Shown piece after piece: positions 34,901 to 42,240 of a stretch of DNA of 64,000 bases; the stretch's first letter is position 1, and each line of letters opens with the position of its first letter. Below the pieces are notes generated by a model. It saw only the letters and a program-made list of their open reading frames with translations. It did no database searches and was not told the origin of the DNA. The stretch covers positions 1-64,000 of the forward strand of contig JACCGJ010001746.1 in assembly GCA_013407085.1 (NCBI GenBank). Direction: 5' to 3'. This stretch comes from Atriophallophorus winterbourni (taxonomy: Eukaryota > Platyhelminthes > Trematoda > Plagiorchiida > Microphallidae). The position numbers and the translations under genes were made by a program.

Positions 34901-37900
34901 TTTAGTAATGAATTAGTTGGTGCCTTAACTCGAAGCTCCGTGGGTCGATGTGTAAACGTGCTGTAACCTTAAAATAGCCTAAAGTTGAAAGCCGTTACAC
35001 GCTAAGCCAGATTCCTTTAACTGATCGTTGTACGTTTTAGGGATTCCACAGTGATTGGTGGATGAATATTTAGTAATAAAAGTTTTATTATGAAGCCGCT
35101 GTTAAACAAGAATCATACGGTGAACTTTGGTGTTTGAGTAGAGGGTACTTCTGTATGCAAGCATCGAGGGCGTTGTACGAATCGTATTTAACAACGGTTT
35201 CAATTATAGGTTAATTTAACACTACCACTGTTTCAACATTCATCGTCGCTACCTAATGGCGGCAAACACCAAGAAAGCGGTTGTGGTTTATTCGTTCGGG
35301 TATTCGTGATCAATTGGGTATATTTTGTGGCGAGATTGCACAACATATATTTCCATCAGATTTGTCAGACGTTTAATGCTACGCTGAATAGCCATCAGCA
35401 TTCATTCACATTTGCTACCTCGTTAATGAAGAACTGGTAACGCGCTTTTACTCAGTCTAGAAAAATGGACATGAATGGACAGAATAAAAAGGAGTTAAAA
35501 CGCAGATCCTTATGAATTACTCATTGAACAACAAGTCAATCTCTAAATAAAACAAGTGATGATGGTAGTTTTACGTTTACTAGTGCGATTCGCACGGAAG
35601 TTTCGAACGAAAACGCACTGTTTATCTGCATGAAAAGGTTTAGAGGAAGTTGAGTATTCTAAATGACATTGTCGCACATTAATGCTAAAATTGAATAGAT
35701 TTTTTCAATTTGAAGGTGTAAAATATAAGCATAATAATTGTTGTGTTTCCTGCAAAATTCCAAGATTGTGAGTCATTTTGTTTATTAAATCAAGTTTGTA
35801 GACAAATGGACGAGCCATTTGTTCATGGCGCATCCATTATCCAATTATCTGTATCCATGATATACCTCCGTTGATTTAAAGTCACTTATCTTCCTGCTTT
35901 GTGTGTGTGTAACTGTCAACGTTGTTTAGATTTCAAGGCGGAATCATTTTGATTCCAGAGTGCATGTGCTTGCGTTTAGACACGGAATCCGGAGAACACT
36001 TCACAACTGTCAGCGATTTTGTCCAGTCACGCAAGGGGTTATTCATGAAATTCGCACAAACCGGGGTCAGACATATCGCCCATGCTATCCGTGCTAATAA
36101 CAATTCGCATATAAGTTTGTCATGATATCTGACAACGTTTGCTCATTTTGATCAAGATAACAATATAATTTTCACCAAAGACTGAATGAAAACTTACAAA
36201 TGGCATCTTAACAGACGATAGAATTGGTATTAGCTCGAAAGCTGAGAGCGATCTGTTTAGTGACAAGATCAATGACCAAAATTACTTTCGGCAATTTCTG
36301 GGATGATGTGATAACATGACTAACGATTTGTTAATTTTCACAGCAAATCGACATTCGCGCTATCTGTATTCCAGTCAGAACATGTGGCATTCTTAGGTGT
36401 GTTGTCGAGATTCTCGCTTGCTGTGAAACACGTATTCCAGCATGAAAATATTTTTTTAACAATCAAAGATTTAATTATGAACTAATCTGAAATCAATTTC
36501 AGAAAGATGAATTTCTAGCACAATGCTATGGGTATGTGAGCACATTTGGGTGTAAACCTCGGAAAAATAGATTCAGAAGTCGAAAAGTCGAAGAGTTATG
36601 CTCTTATACATGTGTTACCAACAATAAAAAGTGAGAACTACTACACAATAATCCTGTCATCAAATAACAAGCATTCAAACAAACATGAAGATGACTTTCT
36701 TTTCTGCTTTTTACCCATGTGTACAAATGCTGAGTTTATATAAATGACAATAATAGCGAAGAAATATAAAAAAATTCAAGAAAATGCTAGCATGAAGACA
36801 AACTGTTGATCATTTTGAAAGACTTTACTTGCATTGAGAGAATCTAAATTGGATGAGACCTCAACATGTGATTGCTAAATCTCACACCAAATGAAGCGAG
36901 TAATGGGTTGCAGTTCAATGCAGCGGTTGAGTTTTGCAACAAATGGAAGTTTTAGCTAACTGACCCCAAAACCGTCTTTCATGTCTGAAACACCAGTTTG
37001 CAAGATTTTTGGAATAAATTATTGATAATTTTTGCGATTCAAACTAACTAAGAGAGCCAACATACATACAATACACTGTTTGTGAAAAAACGATAAGTAC
37101 TTGTTATAAAAAATATACTATCAGCATGCAGAGCTTGTCTTAAGAGTATTTCAGGATGCATTGGAAATGGAAGATGACAATAATGAAGACCAGAAATCAG
37201 AGCAGATTCCAAATGATCGCCATGCTGATAATGTGGGTGAAAACTTGCCTCTATATTCCTCACGTTTGTCTTATAAGACAAAATCTTTGCAGCTATTTCA
37301 ATCGGAAGCTATACCTTTGTGAATATCAAGCAGGTCCATGGTGGTTAAGTGAAAAGTTATTTACAAACGATTCTTTTTGATGATCAGATCAGTTTTTGTC
37401 ACTGGAGTTTATTTTGTGTAAAGAAGTTTTACAATGAATCGTTTCGAGTAGATTTAGCAACGTTTTGTTTGTGATATAGAGGCTTCTCCAAACACAGGGA
37501 GCCAGTAGAAACTTGGCTCAGTATTAATTGTTGTGAACCTAACCAATTTATAATCCAACCGAGTGATTGAAATCTTTCTTTTCAAAACTGTGGCATACTG
37601 ATTGGCCACAATAATCTCCCAAATTATAAAGTGTATCTGATATTAATGGAATGAAAAAAGAGCAGGAATTCACTGTTTGTGATTAGTGTGGATATTTATC
37701 GATTTAAACAAAATGAATTGAGTAAGTTTGTGAAACATCTCATCTAATGGTTTATTAAGTTTCAACTTATGTTTCGGATGACGGCAAACAGCCGGAAACC
37801 GGTAGTGGTATGTAAGTGCGGGGGATGTGAGCAACACATTACTTTAGTCATCCATAAGCGCCTCAACTGCTTGACCAAGAATCATTTTGTGATTCTGTGT

Positions 37901-39118
37901 TTGAACATCGGGGTTCGTTGTACGAACCCTATGTAACAGTGACATTCAAGTATAATTTTGTTTACCACTTATCCACTGTTTCAAGGCTCACCGAACCTAA
38001 TCTTACTGTCTCCACCTGATGACGGCAAACAGCCAGAAACCGCTAGTGGTGTGTAAGTGCGGGGGATGTGAGCAACACATTACTTATATTAAGGAATTTT
38101 GAATGGACTTTGAGCAATATCATGTTACAGCGAATCACAACATCGGTTTCAGTACTTTTTTAGTGCCCAAATCCGGTTAATGGCTTATTGCCTTTAAAAG
38201 GTTTGAAAAATGTGATTAGTTTCAGCAAGTCTTTAAGCAATGTAAAGTTGTTCAAAATACGTTAACTCGCATGCCACCGTCACTTAATGAAAAATTACAT
38301 TCAAGAAAATTATACTGGATGTGATTTAATGTCATATGGAATGAATATTGAATTGTCTTGTTGATATATTGTTTAAAAATTTTGAAATGACCCAAATAAT
38401 AACTGGCTTACTGATATTTTTGTACAGCAGATAACATTTGACGTGATTCTCTTGCATTAGATTGTTCAGTATTGGAGTTGGCCCTCGGGAATTTTGCATT
38501 TGACGCCAGTCCATTCATGCTCTCTGCCAATTCTTTATATGTTCCATTTCTGTCTTTCATGGGTGGAGGTGAAGAAATGCCCAGGAGTGCGAGTTGAGCC
38601 AAAGCTTTCTGAACGGTGGTCATGGTTGTTGGCGAAGCGGCGGGCCACGCTTGCGAAAGCGAAGCAAATTGATTCAAAGCACCTGGACTTTCAATGGCCC
38701 CGGTGTTGGGGGTAATCGATTCACTGGAGAATGAGGAAGACAATGAAATCGGGGACATCGAAGTATTCTGGTAACGACGGAATTTGTTGGCGTTATGCTG
38801 AGAACTCAGGTCTAGGTTTGACGGCATCGTATAAGGAACTGTGGACGCTGCTATTGACAGTAATCTCTTGGCGATGATGTGAACATCGCTGGTTTCATCG
38901 ATCTCTGACACTTTGCTTTTATTCTCATCTGTATTAAGGCGCGAATCTCTTTCAGCTAGTAAAGCGAGATTGTTCAGACGCTCCATGGCCAGTGGAAAAA
39001 ACAGTACAGAGTTTGAGCACTGAGTATCAAGTGCTGTTGGGGTTTGAAAGCTGAATGTATTACGATGTTCCACGGAATTTATTGGACTTCTTTCCGATTG
39101 ATGCATGGCCCTTCGCAT
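21980..39118 (-). CDS. VGLL4: VGLL4/Tgi-like Tondu-domain transcription cofactor (4 exons)
   Basis: Joined exons 39118-38412, 28685-28562, 27233-26457 and 22921-21980 give 2550 coding bases, or 849 residues plus stop. All three introns are GT-AG and the phases agree (2, 0, 0). Two Tondu motifs, DADEHFFKAL (about residues 260-269) and VDEHFEKSL (about 314-322), match the HF-x2-(K/R)(S/A)L core by which VGLL4 and Drosophila Tgi bind TEAD/Scalloped and compete with Yorkie/YAP. Tandem TDU motifs separate VGLL4 from VGLL1-3. The rest is Ser/Asn/Pro-rich and probably disordered, with a KRSR-type basic stretch in exon 4 suggesting a nuclear protein. It is far longer than human VGLL4 (about 290 residues), and its TDU spacing of about 45 residues is also longer. 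The family call is firm on the motifs; strict orthology is inferred. Confidence 0.78.
23130..23345 (-). repeat. SINE-like repeat, about 215 bp
   Basis: Matches copies at 59664-59894, 61621-61845 and 62285-62519. Shared blocks are CCAGGCAAAGTGCCGCACAG, ACGTGGACTAAGATACTGTC and the GCTCACTAC block. I orient it minus because the ATGGTATGGTATG end behaves as the 3' tail in truncated copies. Confidence 0.85.
23426..23743 (+). pseudogene. LINE endonuclease, C-terminal part
   Basis: 105 codons with LLIMGDFNLPQLYN (GDFN catalytic motif), LNLVLTSEATAVENV (the LDLVLT block) and GRSDHLVLLF (SDH catalytic motif). The N-terminal half with the TE motif is absent. The frame closes at TAG (23741-23743) and the protein continues in another frame into the reverse transcriptase. 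Confidence 0.88.
23664..25853 (+). CDS. CR1-like reverse transcriptase, 729 codons
   Basis: The first 25-30 residues are an out-of-frame reading of the endonuclease end; native sequence begins about 23745. Residues 80-200 are the basic linker (RIRSRTRKWLTKRNLAWA; QRNPKLLYRTVN; ASFYSRVFTPKD). The RT domain spans about 240-540: SPGADGITPAILKL, YKGGTRSDPANYRPVTLLP, QHGFRKSRSCLTNLL, YLDISKAFD (motif A, Asp 371), GVPQGSVLGP and LFADDVKVW (motif C, Asp 459-460). The C-terminal domain has NTYINPVMDYSVQAWSPW, IYHRATKMVG and FLWNSLPSDVV. No RNase H follows, as in CR1. No internal stop is seen, so the RT itself may be catalytically competent, but with half the endonuclease gone and a shift at 23.74 kb the element cannot be autonomous. 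Confidence 0.92.
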   Translation: MKMFSIILRWVEATTSFCYFNVCSASRIVKQIKRNRKVDYIGLMETMVVFDEHNINFSDPDSHCTTLTDYIINMIHFNSEYVPKHNSKERQFRIRSRTRKWLTKRNLAWAIHRVARTDSTWANFRELRNQVTNLIREDKKYHQLQLAVRMQRNPKLLYRTVNNATKLKPGVFPIMTDNGLTDYVLETANALASFYSRVFTPKDELQRSALSAPIAPETMRDVCISSEIVQHHLRKLNINKSPGADGITPAILKLCGSQLCEPLCDLFNHSLRGGVVPNDWKRGIITPIYKGGTRSDPANYRPVTLLPVISKVMERIVCEGIVSHLEAQNLLSGEQHGFRKSRSCLTNLLETLDDWTQAVDNGGCVHACYLDISKAFDRVDHSILLRKLHDFGINGCLLAWLRSNLLDRKATVRIDGVMSGEIEATSGVPQGSVLGPVLFLVYINDLPKLVTAKMVLFADDVKVWMRITSIVDCLRLQSDLDVLNSWSERNKLPFNFRKCKMLQIGKDFPFPYNLGSNQLEWTTKEKDLGVWISGSLKNSMQCDAVYNRASRMLGMPRRIFGHFSRESFPMLINTYINPVMDYSVQAWSPWQQTDIKLLERIYHRATKMVGCLRKLPYENRLEQLNLDTLLRRRVRFDLILTYKIMNAKAYPLRHLFRLRSSHVTRTHPLAFDIPHSHRNSRRFFYSVHVCFLWNSLPSDVVQSSSERIFRNKLEIFMRSNSTLHPVHIT
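26457..27233 (-). CDS. VGLL4: VGLL4-like gene, exon 3 (second Tondu motif)
   Basis: 259 codons between acceptor TTTCAG|ACA (27234/27233) and donor AAG|GTAACT. An alternative in-phase acceptor six bases upstream would add Phe-Gln. It starts TIAQGRDKNKSPPAPPPYRQ and contains AEMAVDEHFEKSLMGFRGF, a Tondu motif in the VGLL4 TDU1 style (HFxxSL). The remainder is polar and low in hydrophobics. One island, KPKKIWLAQYD, stands out and could be a second interaction motif; I do not recognise it. Confidence 0.8.
27457..27650 (+). repeat. Hammerhead repeat family B, degenerate
   Basis: Begins with GTTGGTCGTACTAGACTTATC and CAACAGTGG and carries a ribozyme outline at about 27550-27605: CTGGATGA (one base inserted), GTGT-AAACA-GCAC, GAAAC, then CAGCC. 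It lies antisense to the host gene. Core changes make activity unlikely. Confidence 0.7.
27672..28100 (-). mobile_element. 3' end of an RTE-type LINE
   Basis: The minus-strand frame (28097-27690) ends with DPWFGHVCRMDPSSHTKVAM, HWHPQGKRKRGRPKETWR, LERELHAQGFTVQTATEAA and DRNHWREVV. This is the C-terminus characteristic of RTE elements such as SR2 of Schistosoma. The 3' end is a short GAAT tandem (ATTCATTCATTCAG on the plus strand, 27679-27694), as RTE elements have. Only about 430 bp remain, so it is a strongly 5'-truncated copy. The first 40 codons of the frame are not clearly RTE. Confidence 0.88.
28562..28685 (-). CDS. VGLL4: VGLL4-like gene, exon 2 (first Tondu motif)
   Basis: A 124-bp exon flanked by acceptor TCCTTGTAG and donor GTAAGT. 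Its first base completes the Gln codon begun by exon 1 (CA+G). It codes SLDVDQPESFKFSVSKVIIK followed by QTADADEHFFKALNKLQVDV and Pro. DEHFFKAL fits the TDU2 style of VGLL4 (DDHFAKAL in human). The phase match to both neighbours and two strong splice sites make this exon secure. Confidence 0.82.
28780..30190. promoter_or_regulatory. GC-richer patch, possible internal promoter or enhancer
   Basis: This part of intron 1 is clearly less AT-rich than its flanks, with many CG dinucleotides (for example 29060-29100) and a CA-rich tract at 29770-29835. Two long minus frames (163 and 234 codons) lie here but have no recognisable domain. A good donor-like CTGTGAG|GTACGT lies at about 28826. Read in the 163-codon frame it ends in phase 0 and would not join exon 2 in phase. 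If it is an exon it would have to be 5' UTR. Regulatory role is inferred only from composition. Confidence 0.25.
31090..31335 (-). repeat. Hammerhead repeat family B, just over one unit
   Basis: CGCTTGTATGCCAATGTTAG (about 31092) and CGCTTGTATGTCACTGTATA (about 31303) are one unit apart (about 213 bp). The ribozyme at 31200-31250 reads, on the minus strand, TTGATGA (C3 mutated), GTGG-AAACA-GCAA (weak stem II) and GAAAC-CG-GTC. It is in the sense orientation of the host gene but its core is damaged. Confidence 0.72.
31336..32870. other. Intronic sequence, no further feature
   Basis: AT-rich, nothing supported. Confidence 0.4.
32878..32990 (-). repeat. Hammerhead repeat family B with stem II deletion
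   Basis: On the minus strand CCCTACCTGATGA is intact, but about eight bases of stem II and loop are missing before the AAACCGGTC remnant. Sense to the host gene; inactive. Confidence 0.65.
32991..33995. other. Intronic sequence, no further feature
   Basis: Both strands show an open frame of about 70 codons at 33319-33552, without any recognisable domain. Confidence 0.4.
34005..34262 (-). repeat. Hammerhead repeat family B with long inverted repeat
   Basis: The minus-strand ribozyme at 34025-34070 has CTGATGA (34055-34049), a perfect stem II GTGC-AAACA-GCAC, but GAATC in place of GAAAC. Beyond it, 34128-34170 and 34215-34258 form an inverted repeat (CACTGTTGGATAATATTGG against CCAACCTTATCCAACAGTG) around a GGGTTAAAACCC centre. 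The result is a fold-back of about 130 bp. Confidence 0.75.
34263..35200. other. Intronic sequence, no further feature
   Basis: No supported feature. Confidence 0.4.
35222..35300 (+). repeat. Degenerate hammerhead, family A
   Basis: CTAATGG (35253-35259), CGGC-AAACA-CCAA, GAAAG and CGGTTGTGG follow the family A outline, with the core mutated at three or more positions. Confidence 0.5.
35301..37745. other. Intronic sequence, no further feature
   Basis: AT-rich with short chance frames. Confidence 0.4.
37770..37820 (+). ncRNA. Hammerhead ribozyme, family A, dimer copy 1
   Basis: CGGATGA (37775-37781; the second core base T is changed to G), perfect stem II CGGC-AAACA-GCCG, GAAAC (37795-37799), loop CG, GTA. 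The 5' strand of stem I is replaced by unrelated sequence. Probably weak or inactive. Confidence 0.72.
38002..38057 (+). ncRNA. Hammerhead ribozyme, family A, dimer copy 2
   Basis: CTGATGA (38016-38022), stem II CGGC-AAACA-GCCA, GAAAC (38036-38040), then CGCTA. Stem I pairs CCAC (38012-38015) with GTGG (38046-38049) and CTTAC (38002-38006) with GTAAG (38053-38057) around an internal loop. The G of stem III is changed to C (38043), which weakens an already two-pair stem III. Confidence 0.82.
38412..39118 (-). CDS. VGLL4: VGLL4-like gene, exon 1 (N-terminal)
   Basis: 235 codons plus two bases, ending at the donor CA|GTAAGC. I chose the ATG at 39118 because an in-frame TAA lies nine bases upstream and no good acceptor is seen between them; the ATG at 38988 (MERLNNLALLAERD) is a possible later start. 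The sequence is Ser/Thr/Asn-rich, with a possible short helical segment MERLNNLALLAERDS and another near TTVQKALAQLALLG. No domain is recognised. It shows no similarity to the N-terminus of vertebrate VGLL4 that I can see. Confidence 0.7.
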
Positions 39119-39246
39119 GGCGAGTTAAATCTCCTCGCTTTTCAGATAATAATGAGAAAACAGGATTGTCGATCGAACGATGCTCGGAAAGAGAATGCGA
39201 GACTAAATATGTATAAAATTTCGTGCACGTTTCGGACTATCGTGCA

Positions 39247-39252
39247 TTTATA
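39247..39252 (-). promoter_or_regulatory. Candidate TATA box for the VGLL4-like gene
   Basis: The minus strand reads CCATATAAATG about 130 bp upstream of the first ATG. Spacing is plausible but TATA-like strings are common in AT-rich DNA. Confidence 0.22.
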
Positions 39253-39658
39253 TGGGGCAGTTTAATTTCTGATTCGCAGAAAGTTTTGACCAACGAAATT
39301 TGCAGCATGCATACGTACCATGTTGCACCACACGTGATGAGGACCCCGGTTCGTCTAAATAGATGAGCGATACATAGACATACGTGGAAGACAAATCAAT
39401 GAAAAGTTACGGTCTGTTTATCACACATTTTCTGGTGCAAAATGGCCAACGTTGCACAAAATCCGAAAGCTATTCACAGCAAACAGTTTAACACGACACT
39501 AATTATTTTGAAGACCTTTCGTAACTTTTAGGCTTAATTCGGTTAATCTCAAATTCCTTGTTTTTGCTGTAGACTGCTAATACGTACGTGCAAGTACGTC
39601 AGTTACAATACGATTTTGTCGCTAAATAAATGGAAAATATATTATAATAATAGTAATT
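39253..39658. other. Upstream region of the VGLL4-like gene
   Basis: No feature beyond AT-rich sequence; it may hold upstream promoter elements. Confidence 0.35.
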
Positions 39659-39682
39659 TATTGTGGTGCTCACATCCCCATC

Positions 39683-39740
39683 CCTTTCACACCACTACGG
39701 GTTTCTGACTGTTTGCCGTCATCAGGTGGAGACAGCAAGA
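39683..39740 (-). ncRNA. Type I hammerhead ribozyme, family A, minus dimer copy 2
   Basis: CTGATGA (39725-39719), stem II CGGC-AAACA-GTCA, GAAAC (39705-39701), loop CC, GTA, cleavage predicted before 39695. Stem I pairs CCAC with GTGG. Core intact. Confidence 0.82.
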
Positions 39741-39923
39741 TTAGGTTCAGTGAGCCTTGAAACAGTAGATAAGTGGTAAGCGAAGTTATATTTGAATGCC
39801 ACTATTGCATAGGGTTCGTACAACGAACCACGATGTTTAAACACAGAAGCACATAGTGATTGTTGGTCAAGCATTCTAGGCGTTTATGAATGACCATAGT
39901 AATGTGTTGCTCACATCCCCCGC

Positions 39924-39982
39924 ACTTACAGACCACTACCGGTTTCTGGCTGTTTGCCGTCATCACATGGATACAGTAAGAT
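39924..39982 (-). ncRNA. Hammerhead ribozyme, family A, minus dimer copy 1, core mutated
   Basis: GTGATGA (39966-39960; the first core C is changed to G), stem II CGGC-AAACA-GCCA, GAAAC (39946-39942), loop CG, GTA. The C3 change should strongly reduce cleavage. Confidence 0.75.
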
Positions 39983-40000
39983 CAGGTTCATTGAGCCTTG

Positions 40001-40140
40001 TGAGGTGTAAAGGGTGGGGATGTGAGCACAACAATATTTTGGTTTTTAATAAGCGCCTCGAGCGCTTGACCAGGAATCACTTTCTGATTCTCTATTTAAA
40101 CATCGTGGTTATTTGTAATAACCATACTCAACTGTGTCAT
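40001..40140 (+). repeat. Inverted partial family A unit
   Basis: GTGTAAAGGGTGGGGATGTG through AAGCGCCTCGAGCGCTTGAC and TGGTTATTTGTAATAACCA: plus orientation, joined tail-to-tail with the minus dimer. It keeps the hairpins but no ribozyme core. Confidence 0.7.
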
Positions 40141-40780
40141 ACAATTATAATAATCAACACTTATGTTTAAATAGGTTTATCAACAGTAACATATCTGCAA
40201 TGATTTGTTATGCGTTTTAAACATTTACCTAGAAATGATGGCTTGCATGTGTTGATAACGAATTCCATCCAACTAATGAATAAATTTTGTAGACCGATGC
40301 ATCGTAGTTATAACATGCAAAAGCTTTATTTGATTCCACATTGTAAGATAATTTTCCACAGTTGGCTTAAACAAACTATGCAAATTTTGTCACTATCATC
40401 ACTTTACGTATGTATCACCATCATGCACGAAGATCCACATTCAATCTCTAATGGAACTAGTGCAGAAAGATAAACGCTAGTTATAGTATTATAGTAAGGT
40501 ATTTAGGAAGATTTAGCTCCCATCATTATTCTAAAAGTGCTATCTTCTCGCGGTTAATCTAGATATGTAATTTTAAACGGGACGAAATAAAAACTGCAGA
40601 ACGAATTCGTTTAGCGATCTCAGTGTCTACCGAGAAATTACTGAAGTACATGGACCGAAATCTTATGTAAAGTGCATGCTCATCCTACTAAGACAGCTCG
40701 CCCTACAGTGGTAGGGTCACATGTATATAATAGAAAATGGTCCCATTACAAAAGAAGGTAAACGTTTGATTTCAATTGCA
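40141..40780. other. No recognisable feature
   Basis: Nothing supported. Confidence 0.4.
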
Positions 40781-40875
40781 TGCATTGCCATCACACATCC
40801 ACGACCGGTTTTCTGTTGTCAGTAATCGGGTACAGACAGTAAGATCAGGATCAACATGTGCTTGAAACTATCATT
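40781..40875 (-). repeat. Degenerate hammerhead, family B
   Basis: On the minus strand GATCCTGATCTTACTGTCTG, then CCGATTA, CTGACAACAG and AAAACCGGTCGTGG follow the family outline with several core losses. Confidence 0.55.
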
Positions 40876-41840
40876 TAATTTACAGTACATGCTGCAAAAA
40901 TACATTTGTAATTGTGTTGTTCAAGCTCTTGATAGTGACACTAAGAATTCGGAAGAACTTGACATTGACCACTTATATTGAAGAAAATGCGTAAAGTATC
41001 ACCTACAAGCTGGGATAGGATAGATACTGTTCTCGGATGCTAATCCTAGATCACATTGTTAGCTTGCAACTGCCGCCGATCAGTCGAGTACCGCCTATGT
41101 TCTTTTATGAGCTTGTGATGTACAACCATGGTTGGTATCGATCGGTGGAGTCCTACCACATGAACCAAAATCAATTAAAGGATACATTAGTTAAATTTTA
41201 CTTATAGGCAGCGGTAAAGTAAACCAGACCTTTTTGAACGCTGACTAAAGCTGATCTCGTGAGCGCGCTATGATGAATATATATTCGACATACAACATTT
41301 CACACAACAGCAACTCACAAGTGAACGCGAGTTAAACGATTCCCATTCCATCGTTTGCAAATACCTTCCGGGTTCAGCATATAAACTCACATTAGTAGCA
41401 GTGCAATAAAACTATGTACAAAGTTTTAGCAGGGAAAAATATTTCATTGAGGACTTATCAAATTTAAAAGTTGTGTAATCGTTGCTGTGTACAGTTCAAT
41501 TCATGACAATATGGAAAGACAACTTCCACTGATCATACTTGCAAACAGGAATGTTTGTTCTATCACAGATCACTTATGCAGCTAAGTAGATAGAATGTGT
41601 TGGCACATTAACTTCCTTGTTTTTGCGTTTCCCACATAAAAACATAAAATTCTAAAAGTCATGGATTCTGGAAGTTGTATGAATTGGATATCTAACTGAT
41701 TTATTTCCTTTGTTGACATAGATATGCACATCAACAAAGCCACAGCTACATAATAGGGAATATCCTGACACAACTTACTTCCGTACTCTTGAGTGGATAT
41801 GACATAGTGTGTCTAAAGCACGTAACTCTTCTTTATGTCC
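40876..41840. other. No recognisable feature
   Basis: Nothing supported. Confidence 0.4.
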
Positions 41841-41844
41841 GCAC

Positions 41845-42240
41845 ATGTGGTTGATCATGTTGGTCATACCATCCTTACTGAACAGGGCTTTAAAATTCGA
41901 TCTACGTTTACCATTTCGTTACTGGCTCAAGTTATGCAAATCCTGATCGCACATTACTACACAATGAGTGCATACGGTACGAAACCGGTCAGGAGATGTG
42001 TGGGGCAGAACCAGATTCAAATACAGATAGTTTTGTCCAAGACCAACGGTTTAATCCTAAATGTTAGCACATGCGTTTCAACAAGTTAGTCGTGCCAGCA
42101 ACATCCAACGGTAACTTACAAATTCACTTCTTATCCACCATTTCTCCAGTGTTTCAAAGAATATGGATTCTGAGAGTACTATGCATTCCCGGTGTACGCG
42201 ATCAACTCTCAAGTGGTCGGAGGATGTGTGTGGATAACAG
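41845..42240 (+). repeat. Hammerhead family B tandem pair, degenerate
   Basis: Two units about 225 bp apart (GTTGGTCATACC near 41859 and GTTAGTCGTGCC near 42084). The first ribozyme (about 41955-42005) keeps GTGC-ATACG-GTAC, GAAAC and CGGTC but CTGATGA has become ACAATGA. The second, near 42185-42230, is nearly unrecognisable (GCGATCAACTCTCAAGTGG). Confidence 0.65.

Larger units (their letters stand above)
37765..38095 (+). mobile_element. Hammerhead tandem dimer, family A
   Basis: Two head-to-tail ribozymes with predicted cleavage bonds after 37804 and 38045, exactly 241 bp apart, followed by the start of a further unit (GCGGGGGATGTGAGCAACAC). The unit RNA has three successive hairpins: AAGCGCCTC.., AATCATTTTGTGATT and GGGTTCGTTGTACGAACCC. 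This is the retrozyme-style layout and lies antisense in intron 1 of the host gene. No coding capacity and no clear flanking duplication. Confidence 0.8.
28686..38411 (-). other. Intron 1 of the VGLL4-like gene (9.7 kb)
   Basis: Donor AAATATCA|GTAAGC and acceptor CTTGTAG. It contains the GC-richer patch at 28780-30190 and hammerhead repeats at 31.1-31.33, 32.88-32.99, 34.0-34.26, 35.2-35.3 and 37.75-38.09 kb. Between these I see only AT-rich sequence. Confidence 0.72.
39660..40000 (-). mobile_element. Hammerhead tandem dimer, family A, minus strand
   Basis: Two minus-strand ribozymes with predicted cleavage between 39937/39936 and 39696/39695, again exactly 241 bp apart. The internal inverted repeats GGTTCGTACAACGAACC and AGCGxxT..AGGCG are present. 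It ends abruptly at 40000 against an inverted partial unit. Confidence 0.8.
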
